This document shows positions 60,801 to 64,000 of a DNA stretch of 64,000 nucleotides, piece after piece (the first letter of the stretch is position 1; the number at the start of each line of letters is the position of its first letter). Source of the DNA: Henricia sp. BOLD:AAB3569. Its lineage: Eukaryota > Echinodermata > Asteroidea > Spinulosida > Echinasteridae. The notes beneath the pieces are model-generated. The model saw nothing but the letters and a program-made list of their open reading frames with translations. It was not told where the DNA came from and searched no databases. Location: contig JBBELK010000517.1 in NCBI GenBank assembly GCA_037783545.1, positions 558,001 to 622,000 on the forward strand, given 5' to 3'. The position numbers were made by a program, and so were the translations under genes.

Positions 60801-63495
60801 AGCCATGTCAAACTTCCATGGCCGAGTGAAGTTTCTGCGTCCTCTCAGCCTGCAAGTTTTACATCGTGGATGTTGTAACGAGGACGTTAGTTCTGTGTGT
60901 CCTCACTTGAGTTTAACCAAGTACCAGCATGTCAGTGGTTAATAATGCGTAACATATTAAATTTGTGACTTTTATGGGAAAGCAGAAAGCCAATGAATAA
61001 TTAAGGATGGATTAGTGATTGATTGAAAACTGTACATTGTGTATGGGATAAGTTTCAGTTTAATAATTTCAGTTTCATTTCCTCGTTTAAAATTGATAAT
61101 CAGCTGGCAGTGACACATTACAGAAGAGTTGGTATCATGATGGAATCAGAACTTAGAAAGGTGAAATGTGCAATGCTTGTTGATATTTCCTGAGCTAAAG
61201 TTTGATGTGCGTGATCATGCAGTGAGCCACCTACATCTGTTCATAATGGGCATGTTTTAGACAACATTTGTTACTAAAAGTGGTCCAACTTCACTTAAAG
61301 CTGGGTGGAAATCTCCCTTCATCACCAGTATTCCTTTCTTTATATAGTCCTTTATGTACTCAGAACAATATATTCAGAATTTCATCCTGGAAAAGTCAGA
61401 AAATGTCGGTCTTTTTCCGAGACTCTTTTCACGCGAAACTGAAAACGAAAGGTCACGTCAATCAACTTGAGCTGTGTGTGTGACGTCATAACGAGGAGAC
61501 ACACAGAGCTTCTTCACTGACTATGGTCGTGTACCTAGCTCCTCGCAGCAAACACGTACACATTGTATGCACGCACGGAACCGCGCATTTTCCACAGAGT
61601 TGCAAGTGTTACCACCAACAAGGCATGAAGCTGGCATTTTAGTGATATCAAAAATGAATTCATTGTAACAACCACTGAGAAAATACACCGAAAACTTTAA
61701 CAGAAAAAACACGACTGGTGGTTTATGCTATGTGGAAAGCATGCAACTTGCTTTGCAAAATAGTGACTGTCTCTTCGCTATGACGTAGCGGGGTCAATGC
61801 ATATCATTGTGATGTCATCACCCCGTTTTTCATTTTGGCCCGTTGCCGGTTGACGAACACGGTCTAGTTTTTCATTTTTCTCTCTAATATAAAGTCAGCA
61901 ATAAAGATAAGAAAAACGCAGCTTTATCAAGTAACATCCGTTTTATAAAATAACTTTCTTCCTCGCCAAGTAGCTTCAAGCTTTCAGACAACCGCTCCTT
62001 GGCACACTACGTACATATACCGGTACAGTGCACACCGGTGTCATGGTCTTGGATGCCAAATGTACTAAGGCCGATTAATAAAACTCTAACAGTCCTGAAA
62101 CCACAATTTTACACACCCCTAAAGGGTTAGGTTAATTAAATTTGTACCCCAAGGGTTTTTCTCGATAATAATTTAGTTTTTTTCAATCTTAACCACCATG
62201 TCAATTTTCTGATTAACCATCAGATTATTTTCTAATGCATAGTGTCACTGTACAAATACTTGACAGTTAAAGGGTTAAAAAAAATATATAAAAGTCCAAA
62301 ATAAATCCACAAGTCATCTTCAATTTTTGTGAGGAAAAGGGAAAAACTCACCATTGGATGTTTTTTATTTTCTTTAGTGTCCTCTTCTTCTTCGACATCT
62401 GGAAATTCATAAATCTTGATCTTATTTTCATCAATTTCTTGCATAATCTGTAAAAACGAATTAAAATCAATCATCAAAATTCAATTTATTTGTATGCAAC
62501 AACTTTTACATTTTGTCTCTGGTGCAATCATGCATAATGAAGCTGTTTTGTGAATATTTCGATGTCAACTTAACTACGAAAGAAATTTTCAAATTTTGTT
62601 TAAACTGAAAATTTGCTTTTTTTGTTGCTCGTTATACAGGTACATACACATCTATTTCTCAATTACAACATTTCCATCCTCGAGACACTTAAGTGGTGTT
62701 CCCATTGGACTAATTTTGGTAAAACTCCCGTGGTTGTGCGGGAGAGTAACAAAATTTAGTCCAATAGGGACGCACGGAGAATTAGCGTCCCTGTAAAGCT
62801 ACCGCGACCACGATGTAAAACTTACAGGGTGAGAGAGGCCGTGGAAACTTTCCGCTCAGCCGCAGGAGTTTTACAGGGCCATCGAAAAGTCCAATGGGAA
62901 CAGTTTCGCCCTGTAAAATGAACACGACCCTGCAGTAAACTATAGGCCTGCACGGCAAAAGTTTACTACAAGGTCGCGGTAGCTTTCCGCATGGGCACTG
63001 AAAACAATTGCAAATGGGAATGCATGGGAAGATTACACGAAGGAATGTTACCGAGGTCGCGGTAACTTCCCGCGAGGCAGCGGAAAAGAAAGTCCAATGG
63101 GAACATGCCTTTACATGTACAGTTGAAGTCAGAAGTATAAATACAACTGTATGCAACCAAGTGTTAAAACTGGTGTGCTTACACCATTTTTGTAACAGTC
63201 TTGATTTTGTGGAATTCCTCATGTGCATGCAGTACATGTACTTAAAACATAGCTTGTACACCACGCAATGGTAGTGGTGTACTTGTATTTATACTTTGTA
63301 CATGTATACTGCAAGGGCAGAATTTACGTTAAGTTTAGGAAAATAAATTTTCAGTCTATAAGAATTACAATACTGACCCTCTTTTTAAATTCTTTACACT
63401 CTTCCGGCGTCATCGTGTCCGCCTTGGCGATGAGGGGAATGATGTTCACCTTGTCATGTAACCGCTTCATGAATTCAACATCTAAAGGTTTTAAT
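33765..63495 (-). CDS. SEPT7: Septin-7 gene, 3' seven coding exons (5' end beyond window)
   Basis: Seven exons (63495-63378, 62447-62352, 46665-46569, 44788-44629, 38256-38109, 35698-35565, 33810-33765) join in frame to give 265 residues and a stop. They cover the G4 motif AKAD, the region to KIKIYEF, the septin unique element (GRQYPWG and HYENYR), a C-terminal coiled coil and a basic tail ending KGKTIF. Septin-7 is the central subunit of hetero-oligomeric septin filaments and binds GTP and anionic lipids. It acts at the cytokinetic furrow, cilia base and cell cortex. Near-identity with vertebrate SEPT7, rather than SEPT2/6/9 groups, is clearest in the [18 protein letters not shown] block. 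The P-loop and Switch exons are not in the window. Introns run from 0.9 to 15.7 kb. The next gene downstream on the same strand is EEPD1. Confidence 0.95.
33820..34018. repeat. 98-bp tandem duplication next to SEPT7 last exon
   Basis: Two copies, 98 bp apart, of a block containing GTCGTGCGATTTAATAAAG, GTAAATGACA and ACTCAGGCCTGGGTCA. It lies a few bases upstream (in transcript sense) of the acceptor of the terminal SEPT7 exon. The first copy may supply the branch-point region. Confidence 0.8.
34051..34299. mobile_element. GCAACT-rich element, small copy
   Basis: The ends GCGTACATCGACATTGCAAC and GTTGCAATGTCGATGTACGC are inverted. The interior is made of AACTGGAAGCAACTC-like words and an AACTGATCAGTTGC palindrome. 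A larger relative lies at 42854-43733. Confidence 0.75.
34418..35411. mobile_element. Transposon remnant with CAGGGTTCTCCACTAG ends
   Basis: CAGGGTTCTCCACTAGCCA at the left and the inverse (TACTGGAGAACCC) at the right, followed on both sides by ACAAAATG-type blocks. A second inner inverted pair (ACGGGGACAAAGGTTTGAGA at 34677 and its inverse near 35199) suggests an element nested inside. CAGGGTTCTC ends are hAT-like; this is inferred only. Confidence 0.6.
35565..35698 (-). CDS. SEPT7: Septin-7 exon, second half of coiled coil
   Basis: 134 bp with acceptor CCTCGTCAG. It reads [20 protein letters not shown], then [17 protein letters not shown] and ends LESS plus two bases before GTAGGT. Reading through the donor would give Lys and an immediate TAG (35563-35561), so an unspliced form would end here. 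Splicing to the exon at 33810 restores the family's basic tail. Confidence 0.92.
35775..36330 (-). mobile_element. LINE 3' fragment (RT C-terminus, UTR and AAT tail)
   Basis: The minus-strand frame from 36328 reads [20 protein letters not shown], then [20 protein letters not shown] and [11 protein letters not shown], ending near 35909. This is the typical end of CR1/L2-like reverse transcriptases. The 3' UTR carries AGCGCTATATAAA-type sequence and an (ATT)n tail on the transcript strand (plus-strand AATAAT run at 35781-35800). 5'-truncated; it lies in the SEPT7 intron upstream of exon 35698. Confidence 0.88.
36462..36790 (+). repeat. tRNA-derived SINE
   Basis: The head GTGGTCTAGTGGATAGCG (A box) and GGTTCGAAACC (B box) are at tRNA spacing. 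They are followed by a non-tRNA body with GTCCTTGGATAAGACACTT, CACCCAGGTGTATAAA and GTGATGGACTGGCATCC, ending near a short CTACTATTACTAT tail. The body words are widespread in marine-animal SINEs. A 3' target duplication is not obvious. Confidence 0.75.
37455..37473. repeat. Solitary ACACCCTGTA transposon end
   Basis: TTTTTTGATACACCCTGTA is the inverse of the TACAGGGTGT ends seen at 6136 and 30300. It lies at the left edge of the septin exon array. I could not find its partner end. Confidence 0.5.
37527..38108 (-). pseudogene. Tandem partial copies of the septin-7 coiled-coil exon
   Basis: Three extra copies of the 3' part of exon 38256-38109, each with ~115 bp of following intron, lie in direct order with spacings of about 191, 200 and 190 bp. 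The copy at 37984-37919 keeps [18 protein letters not shown] and the GTAGGC donor. The copy at 37795-37718 has one extra Lys codon and a one-base loss that removes the donor G and creates a TAG. The copy at 37596-37527 has a Met-to-Leu change and a 3-base loss but still ends at a GT. None has a convincing pyrimidine tract and acceptor in front, so I take them as intronic pseudo-exons; alternative use is possible. Confidence 0.85.
38109..38256 (-). CDS. SEPT7: Septin-7 exon, first half of coiled coil
   Basis: 148 bp with acceptor GTGTACAG and donor GTAGGC. It reads [20 protein letters not shown], then a heptad-like Lys/Glu/Met segment containing [11 protein letters not shown] and LEDSEKE. SEPT7 coiled coils pair with SEPT6-type partners. 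The 3' part of this exon with its donor and adjacent intron is repeated three more times just downstream (37527-37984), so long-range alignment here needs care. Confidence 0.93.
38377..38917. mobile_element. MITE with AATAGACCAATCCA ends
   Basis: AATAGACCAATCCA at 38380 is matched by TGGATTGGTCTATT at 38901-38914, enclosing ~510 bp with no long frame. Similar single ends occur at 36388, 31655 and 57798. It lies in the SEPT7 intron just upstream of exon 38256. Confidence 0.6.
40023..40452. repeat. 213-bp tandem duplication
   Basis: Two copies of a 213-bp unit containing GATGTTTCCCTTATTTTTTC, TTGGCCGTCAATCATCC and GTGGGTACGAAACAAGAGG. They are about 97% identical by eye. The period is a multiple of three, so the same peptide appears twice in frame, but composition is AT-rich and intronic; I do not call a gene. 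Confidence 0.85.
40838..41114 (+). mobile_element. LINE 3' fragment, plus strand
   Basis: The plus-strand frame reads [20 protein letters not shown], then [16 protein letters not shown] and a stop at about 41000. This is the CR1/L2-type RT C-terminus. It is followed by a 3' UTR with GCGCTGTATAAGAATCGACT and an ATT-rich end. It is in opposite orientation to the fragment at 35775-36330. Confidence 0.82.
41945..42085. repeat. TTCACGAGTTGACAAG repeat family, copy
   Basis: Same family as 13745-13880 with blocks CATCATTTGCAGT, TTACTTCACGAGTTGAC, CTGTTGATAGCAATG and AAATGGTACCTTT. No gene content. Confidence 0.65.
42854..43733. mobile_element. GCAACT-rich element, large copy
   Basis: Ends GCCTAGCGTACATCGACAT and its inverse ATGTACGCTAGGC. 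The right part (43265-43733) consists of AACTGGAAGCAACTCGxGGC units, GATCAGTTGC palindromes and TCGATGTACGC words in both orientations, and is inverted relative to 34051-34299. About 880 bp, no transposase. Confidence 0.75.
44629..44788 (-). CDS. SEPT7: Septin-7 exon, septin unique element
   Basis: A 160-bp exon with acceptor CAATTCAG and donor GTGAGT. After a split Val codon it reads [20 protein letters not shown], then [16 protein letters not shown]. This is nearly identical to vertebrate SEPT7 and forms the end of the globular G domain and its filament interface. The 3' end (GGDSKKAS) is divergent and ends in phase 2. Confidence 0.95.
44945..45690. mobile_element. Large hairpin element with AGGCCC ends
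   Basis: The left end TTAAAGGCCCTATAGATG and right end CAATGGGCCTTTAA are inverted and flanked by TTAA-like sequence. A central palindrome (45120-45290 against 45340-45500) includes AACATACCTTCCTGAAAC and TTTCCAATATAC. The centre is shared with the hairpin at 56018-56395, and the outer right end (45570-45690) with the TTCACGAGTTGAC family. Confidence 0.75.
45686..45757 (+). repeat. tRNA-like sequence, SINE head
   Basis: AGCTCAGCTGGTAGAGC is a strong A box and GGGTTCAAATCTGG a strong B box. An extra insert in the variable region and missing acceptor pairing argue against a working tRNA. It is joined directly to the right end of the hairpin element, so the two may form one composite repeat. 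Confidence 0.6.
46569..46665 (-). CDS. SEPT7: Septin-7 exon, AVVGSN and YPWG
   Basis: A 97-bp exon with acceptor TTCTCCAG and donor GTGAGT. It reads [11 protein letters not shown], then [15 protein letters not shown]. The GRxYPWG block opens the septin unique element. It follows a 15.7-kb intron. Confidence 0.95.
46826..47202. mobile_element. MITE with GCAAACGGGAGGC ends
   Basis: Terminal inverted repeats of ~36 bp: GCCGCAAACGGGAGGCAAAA and ACACGAAACACG at the left, their inverse at the right (TTTGCCTCCCATTTGCGC). An inner palindrome with CGAAACGTTCGTTTCG lies at 47056-47071. About 377 bp; TTAAAG / CTTTA at the borders. Confidence 0.75.
47460..47525 (+). repeat. tRNA-like sequence, degenerate SINE head
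   Basis: CAGCTCAGCTGGTAGAGCAT plus CTGCCCGGTG matches the head at 45686, but the B box is destroyed (TTTCAGGAATGAATC). Relic. Confidence 0.5.
47612..48230. mobile_element. Long hairpin (foldback) element
   Basis: Two ~290-bp arms are complementary almost throughout, from TTGGGTTTCACTTGGCTTG at the left to CAAGCCAAGTGAAACCCAA at the right, meeting near 47920. The block ACTGTGTCCATACTATGGCA occurs at both ends and again near the loop. No coding capacity. Confidence 0.88.
48482..48595. repeat. G-rich simple repeat
   Basis: About 110 bp of GGTGGGG / GGGGAGG words on the plus strand. It has many runs of four or more G and could form a G-quadruplex. Frames across it are low-complexity Pro/Gly. 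Confidence 0.85.
48888..49420. repeat. Direct duplication of a ~140-bp block
   Basis: TGAATTAAGATTGGAAATGC at 48890 recurs at 49275, with the following ~125 bp (through ACATGCAGGGATGTGATTTG) about 90% alike. The spacer holds unrelated AT-rich sequence. The second copy also contains short inverted matches (TTTTTCCCGGAAAAG), consistent with a mobile-element end. Confidence 0.7.
49727..50092. mobile_element. MITE with TCACACTGAGC-type ends
   Basis: Long imperfect terminal inverted repeats (about 75 bp): GCACTGAGCCTTTTTGC and GGAGGGAATTT at the left, inverse at the right (AATTCCCTCCATGCCG, AGCTCAGTGTGAATCC). A related single end is at 46345-46435. About 366 bp, no coding content. Confidence 0.7.
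50093..52298. other. Intron stretch, no feature recognised
   Basis: AT-rich SEPT7 intron sequence. A short GC-richer patch at 50880-51080 has a small local inverted pair (TGTAGATTCTTTCGCC / CAAGAATCTACAC). No gene was seen. Confidence 0.4.
52299..52952. mobile_element. Transposon remnant with AGGCCTTTTCCCACTAG ends
   Basis: CAGGCCTTTTCCCACTAG at the left, inverse CTAGTGGGAAAAGGCC at the right. Both ends are followed by C/G-rich tracts (CCCCGCCCCC and inverse of CCCCGGGAGTTGG). About 650 bp with no transposase. The left end resembles 17115. Confidence 0.75.
53050..53180. repeat. TTCACGAGTTGACAAG repeat family, copy
   Basis: Begins TTTAAAGCCCCTATTACATC and continues with CATTTGTTTTTACCC, TTACTTCACGAGTTAAG and GTGTTGATAGCAATGG. 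Related to 13745, 41945 and, inverted, 45690. Confidence 0.65.
53835..54560. mobile_element. Mutator-like non-autonomous element with 9-bp target duplication
   Basis: Terminal inverted repeats of about 185 bp (GGGTTGTTCTAA, CCCCCTCGACC, CGAACCTGTGTTCACAGCCC and so on, with inverse at 54378-54560). A perfect 9-bp direct repeat AAGTAAGGC lies at 53826-53834 and 54561-54569. Long inverted repeats plus a 9-bp target duplication are the hallmark of Mutator-like elements. No transposase is inside; the centre holds a second element at 54205-54366. Confidence 0.85.
54205..54366. mobile_element. Nested MITE with GGCCATCCATAAA ends
   Basis: GGGGCCATCCATAAACTACG at the left is mirrored by GTACTTTATGGATGGC at the right, enclosing ~160 bp with TACGTACG-like words. 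Ends of this form (CCATCCATAAAGTACGT) are common among small animal DNA transposons. It lies within the Mutator-like element. Confidence 0.75.
54855..55245. mobile_element. Two inverted LINE-type 3' tails
   Basis: 54860-54955 (GGATTCTTATATAGCGCTCA, CACCCTGCAGGGTGCTCCTG, CTGCCATCAGGAAATCACC) is the near-perfect inverse of 55143-55240. Both arms end in (AAT)n / (ATT)n. The GCGCTATATAAGAATCCACC word is the 3' UTR end seen in the LINE fragments at 35820 and 41085. The pair could be two insertions or a foldback formed from one. Confidence 0.75.
55300..55830 (-). repeat. Dispersed repeat family R-CAACCAACAG, copy 3
   Basis: Inverted copy of 25420-25910: GTATCCACTTGACCAGACTA, TTTGTTGCTATGTAG, AGCAACCAGACTGTTGGTTG and CACCTCCATTTGAAAATGAA occur in order. 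It shares both flanks with copy 1, so the family is at least 400 bp long. Confidence 0.65.
56018..56395. mobile_element. Near-perfect 378-bp hairpin
   Basis: The left arm from TTTCCACAGTAAAG is complementary to the right arm ending CTTTACTGTGGAAA, with few mismatches. The dyad centre near 56224 reads CGTAACCGGGACGGTTACG. The core block CTAAAAACCCTGTGTACAA also occurs in the hairpin at 44945-45690. Confidence 0.9.
56914..57172. mobile_element. MITE with AACCAATCCG / CGGATTCGTG ends, second copy
   Basis: 259 bp flanked by TATA on both sides (56910-56913 and 57173-57176). Inner inverted blocks GGCGGCCATCCAGTGCCA / TGGCACTGGATGGCCCCC match the element at 11483-11760, in the opposite orientation. 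Confidence 0.85.
58500..59036. repeat. G-rich degenerate TTAGGG-like tract
   Basis: The plus strand is rich in GTTAGGGTT, GGATTAGGG, GGAGTTGGTAGGG and GGGGTGCA words without a strict period. It passes into the GGGATTA minisatellite at 59037. No gene; open frames are low-complexity. Confidence 0.7.
59037..59192. repeat. 15-bp minisatellite AGGTGGGATTAAAAT
   Basis: About ten copies of AGGTGGGATTAAAAT, the first two with a TTAGAAT variant and the last running into GGGATTAGGG. The G-rich strand is the plus strand. Confidence 0.92.
60013..60235. mobile_element. Hairpin MITE
   Basis: Arms from AGCAGATATGTGATCCGCTC to the inverse GAGCGGGTCACATATACTGC, continuing through GTCGCGCAGGCTAGGCC and ACGACCATAAGTAGA. 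About 220 bp, nearly fully palindromic, centre near 60124. Confidence 0.82.
60428..60460. repeat. (ATT)n microsatellite
   Basis: About ten ATT units followed by GGTATTCATACCAAGGATTC. It may be the tail of a decayed LINE; not enough remains to be sure. Confidence 0.7.
60461..62351. other. Intron stretch, no feature recognised
   Basis: AT-rich SEPT7 intron with short GC patches near 61400-61560. No repeat with a partner in this window and no exon-like frame with splice sites was seen. Confidence 0.4.
62352..62447 (-). CDS. SEPT7: Septin-7 exon, KIKIYEF region
   Basis: A 32-codon exon in phase 0 at both ends, with acceptor TTTTTACAG and donor GTGAGT. It reads [17 protein letters not shown] followed by an acidic stretch ([11 protein letters not shown]). 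It matches SEPT7 [17 protein letters not shown]. The end (HPM) differs from the vertebrate KIKD, so this boundary is variable. Confidence 0.92.
62696..63107. mobile_element. MITE with GTTCCCATTGGACT ends
   Basis: GTTCCCATTGGACTAATTTT at the left and AGTCCAATGGGAAC at the right, with further internal copies of the same word (62769, 62890) in both orientations and ACCGCGACC blocks. It fills most of the 930-bp intron between the two right-most septin exons. The 160-codon minus frame across it is a by-product. Confidence 0.8.
63378..63495 (-). CDS. SEPT7: Septin-7 exon with G4 (AKAD) motif
   Basis: 118 bp, with one base completing a split Gly codon, then [24 protein letters not shown] and [11 protein letters not shown]. 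The acceptor is CCGTCTAG and the donor GTCAGT. AKAD is the guanine-specificity motif of septins. It is the most 5' septin exon in the window; nothing septin-like was seen from 63496 to 64000. Confidence 0.95.
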
Positions 63496-64000
63496 CTAGA
63501 CGGAATAAAAATGAAAACCATGAAAGTTGAACCTTGCTCTTGGAGATGAACTACTTATTACAAGACAGCCGCATTTTCTAAATGCCTCCTACTGGGAATA
63601 TTTGGAATTAAGGTGTAATTACTCTGAACATTTTCACTAGCTTTGTGACACCCGTTTTATACTGGCACATGAGACGCGCCAAATTAAATTATCCCAGAAT
63701 TTTGAAATAAGATTGACGTATGATTCGCCAAAAGTTGAAAGATCGACTGTTTCAGTCGGTCAGAACGACTGAAGAGCGACTTGGTTTCAGACGTCGATCT
63801 TTAGTGTGCATGCGCACGGCTCGCAATAAGAACACCAGTCTGAAATCAAGTTTTAATCAGAGCGACCGATACAATTAGTTCGGCGCGGCTCTGGTGCAAT
63901 TGAAATTATAACTCTTTGCACTTGAAGATGAATCTTTCCATGGTAGAGGATACATTTGACAATCACCACTATAACTTTCAAACAAGGCTTTATCTCGTCT

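Noticed and set aside
62782-63264. 160-codon minus-strand frame
   Set aside because: It runs through a MITE (62696-63107) between two septin exons; no domain features.
63496-64000. Further upstream septin exon at the right edge
   Set aside because: No frame in this stretch resembles the preceding septin region; the next exon must lie beyond the window.

Overview
This is a window of animal nuclear DNA. It holds spliced genes with large introns, decayed non-LTR retrotransposons, tRNA-derived SINE heads and very many short inverted-repeat transposons. Short ACATGTAC-type runs recur throughout. The gene content and order fit an invertebrate deuterostome (cephalochordate, hemichordate or echinoderm type). 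I cannot name the species, and that placement is inference. No prokaryotic features, CRISPR arrays or intact RNA genes were seen.

Two protein-coding genes could be reconstructed exon by exon, both on the minus strand. (1) Septin-7 (SEPT7 type): seven 3' coding exons between 63495 and 33765, from just before the G4 (AKAD) motif through the septin unique element and coiled coil to a 14-residue terminal exon and stop. The upstream GTPase exons lie beyond the right edge. (2) EEPD1 (endonuclease/exonuclease/phosphatase family domain-containing 1): six exons between 16374 and 54, from the start codon through two helix-hairpin-helix domains and most of the nuclease domain. The last coding exon(s) lie beyond the left edge. 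Every exon junction in both models keeps reading frame. The two genes sit head-to-tail, SEPT7 upstream of EEPD1, as in human 7p14, so this is conserved microsynteny.

Layout from left to right. 1-5.4 kb: EEPD1 exon 6, then an intron with a large foldback structure enclosing two GGATCC-rich minisatellites. 5.4-8.6 kb: EEPD1 exons 5, 4 and 3, with a three-layer nested transposon between exons 5 and 4. 8.6-15 kb: EEPD1 intron 2 with TTAA-flanked elements, a MITE carrying another MITE, and a 5'-truncated LINE bounded by a 64-bp direct repeat. 15-16.4 kb: exons 2 and 1. 16.4-33.7 kb: intergenic, with LINE relics, a hAT-like element, palindromic MITEs and two weak coding-like stretches. 33.7-63.5 kb: SEPT7. 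Its intron 38.1-35.7 kb carries a ~190-bp tandem array that repeats the 3' part of the coiled-coil exon together with its splice donor. Its 15.7-kb intron (62.35-46.67 kb) is filled with hairpin MITEs, a Mutator-like element with a 9-bp target duplication, and a G-rich GGGATTA minisatellite.

The two genes are not known to act together. SEPT7 is a filament-forming cytoskeletal GTPase subunit. EEPD1 is described in vertebrates as a membrane- or fork-associated nuclease. Most of the sequence is mobile-element debris, and most long open frames in it are by-products of repeats.
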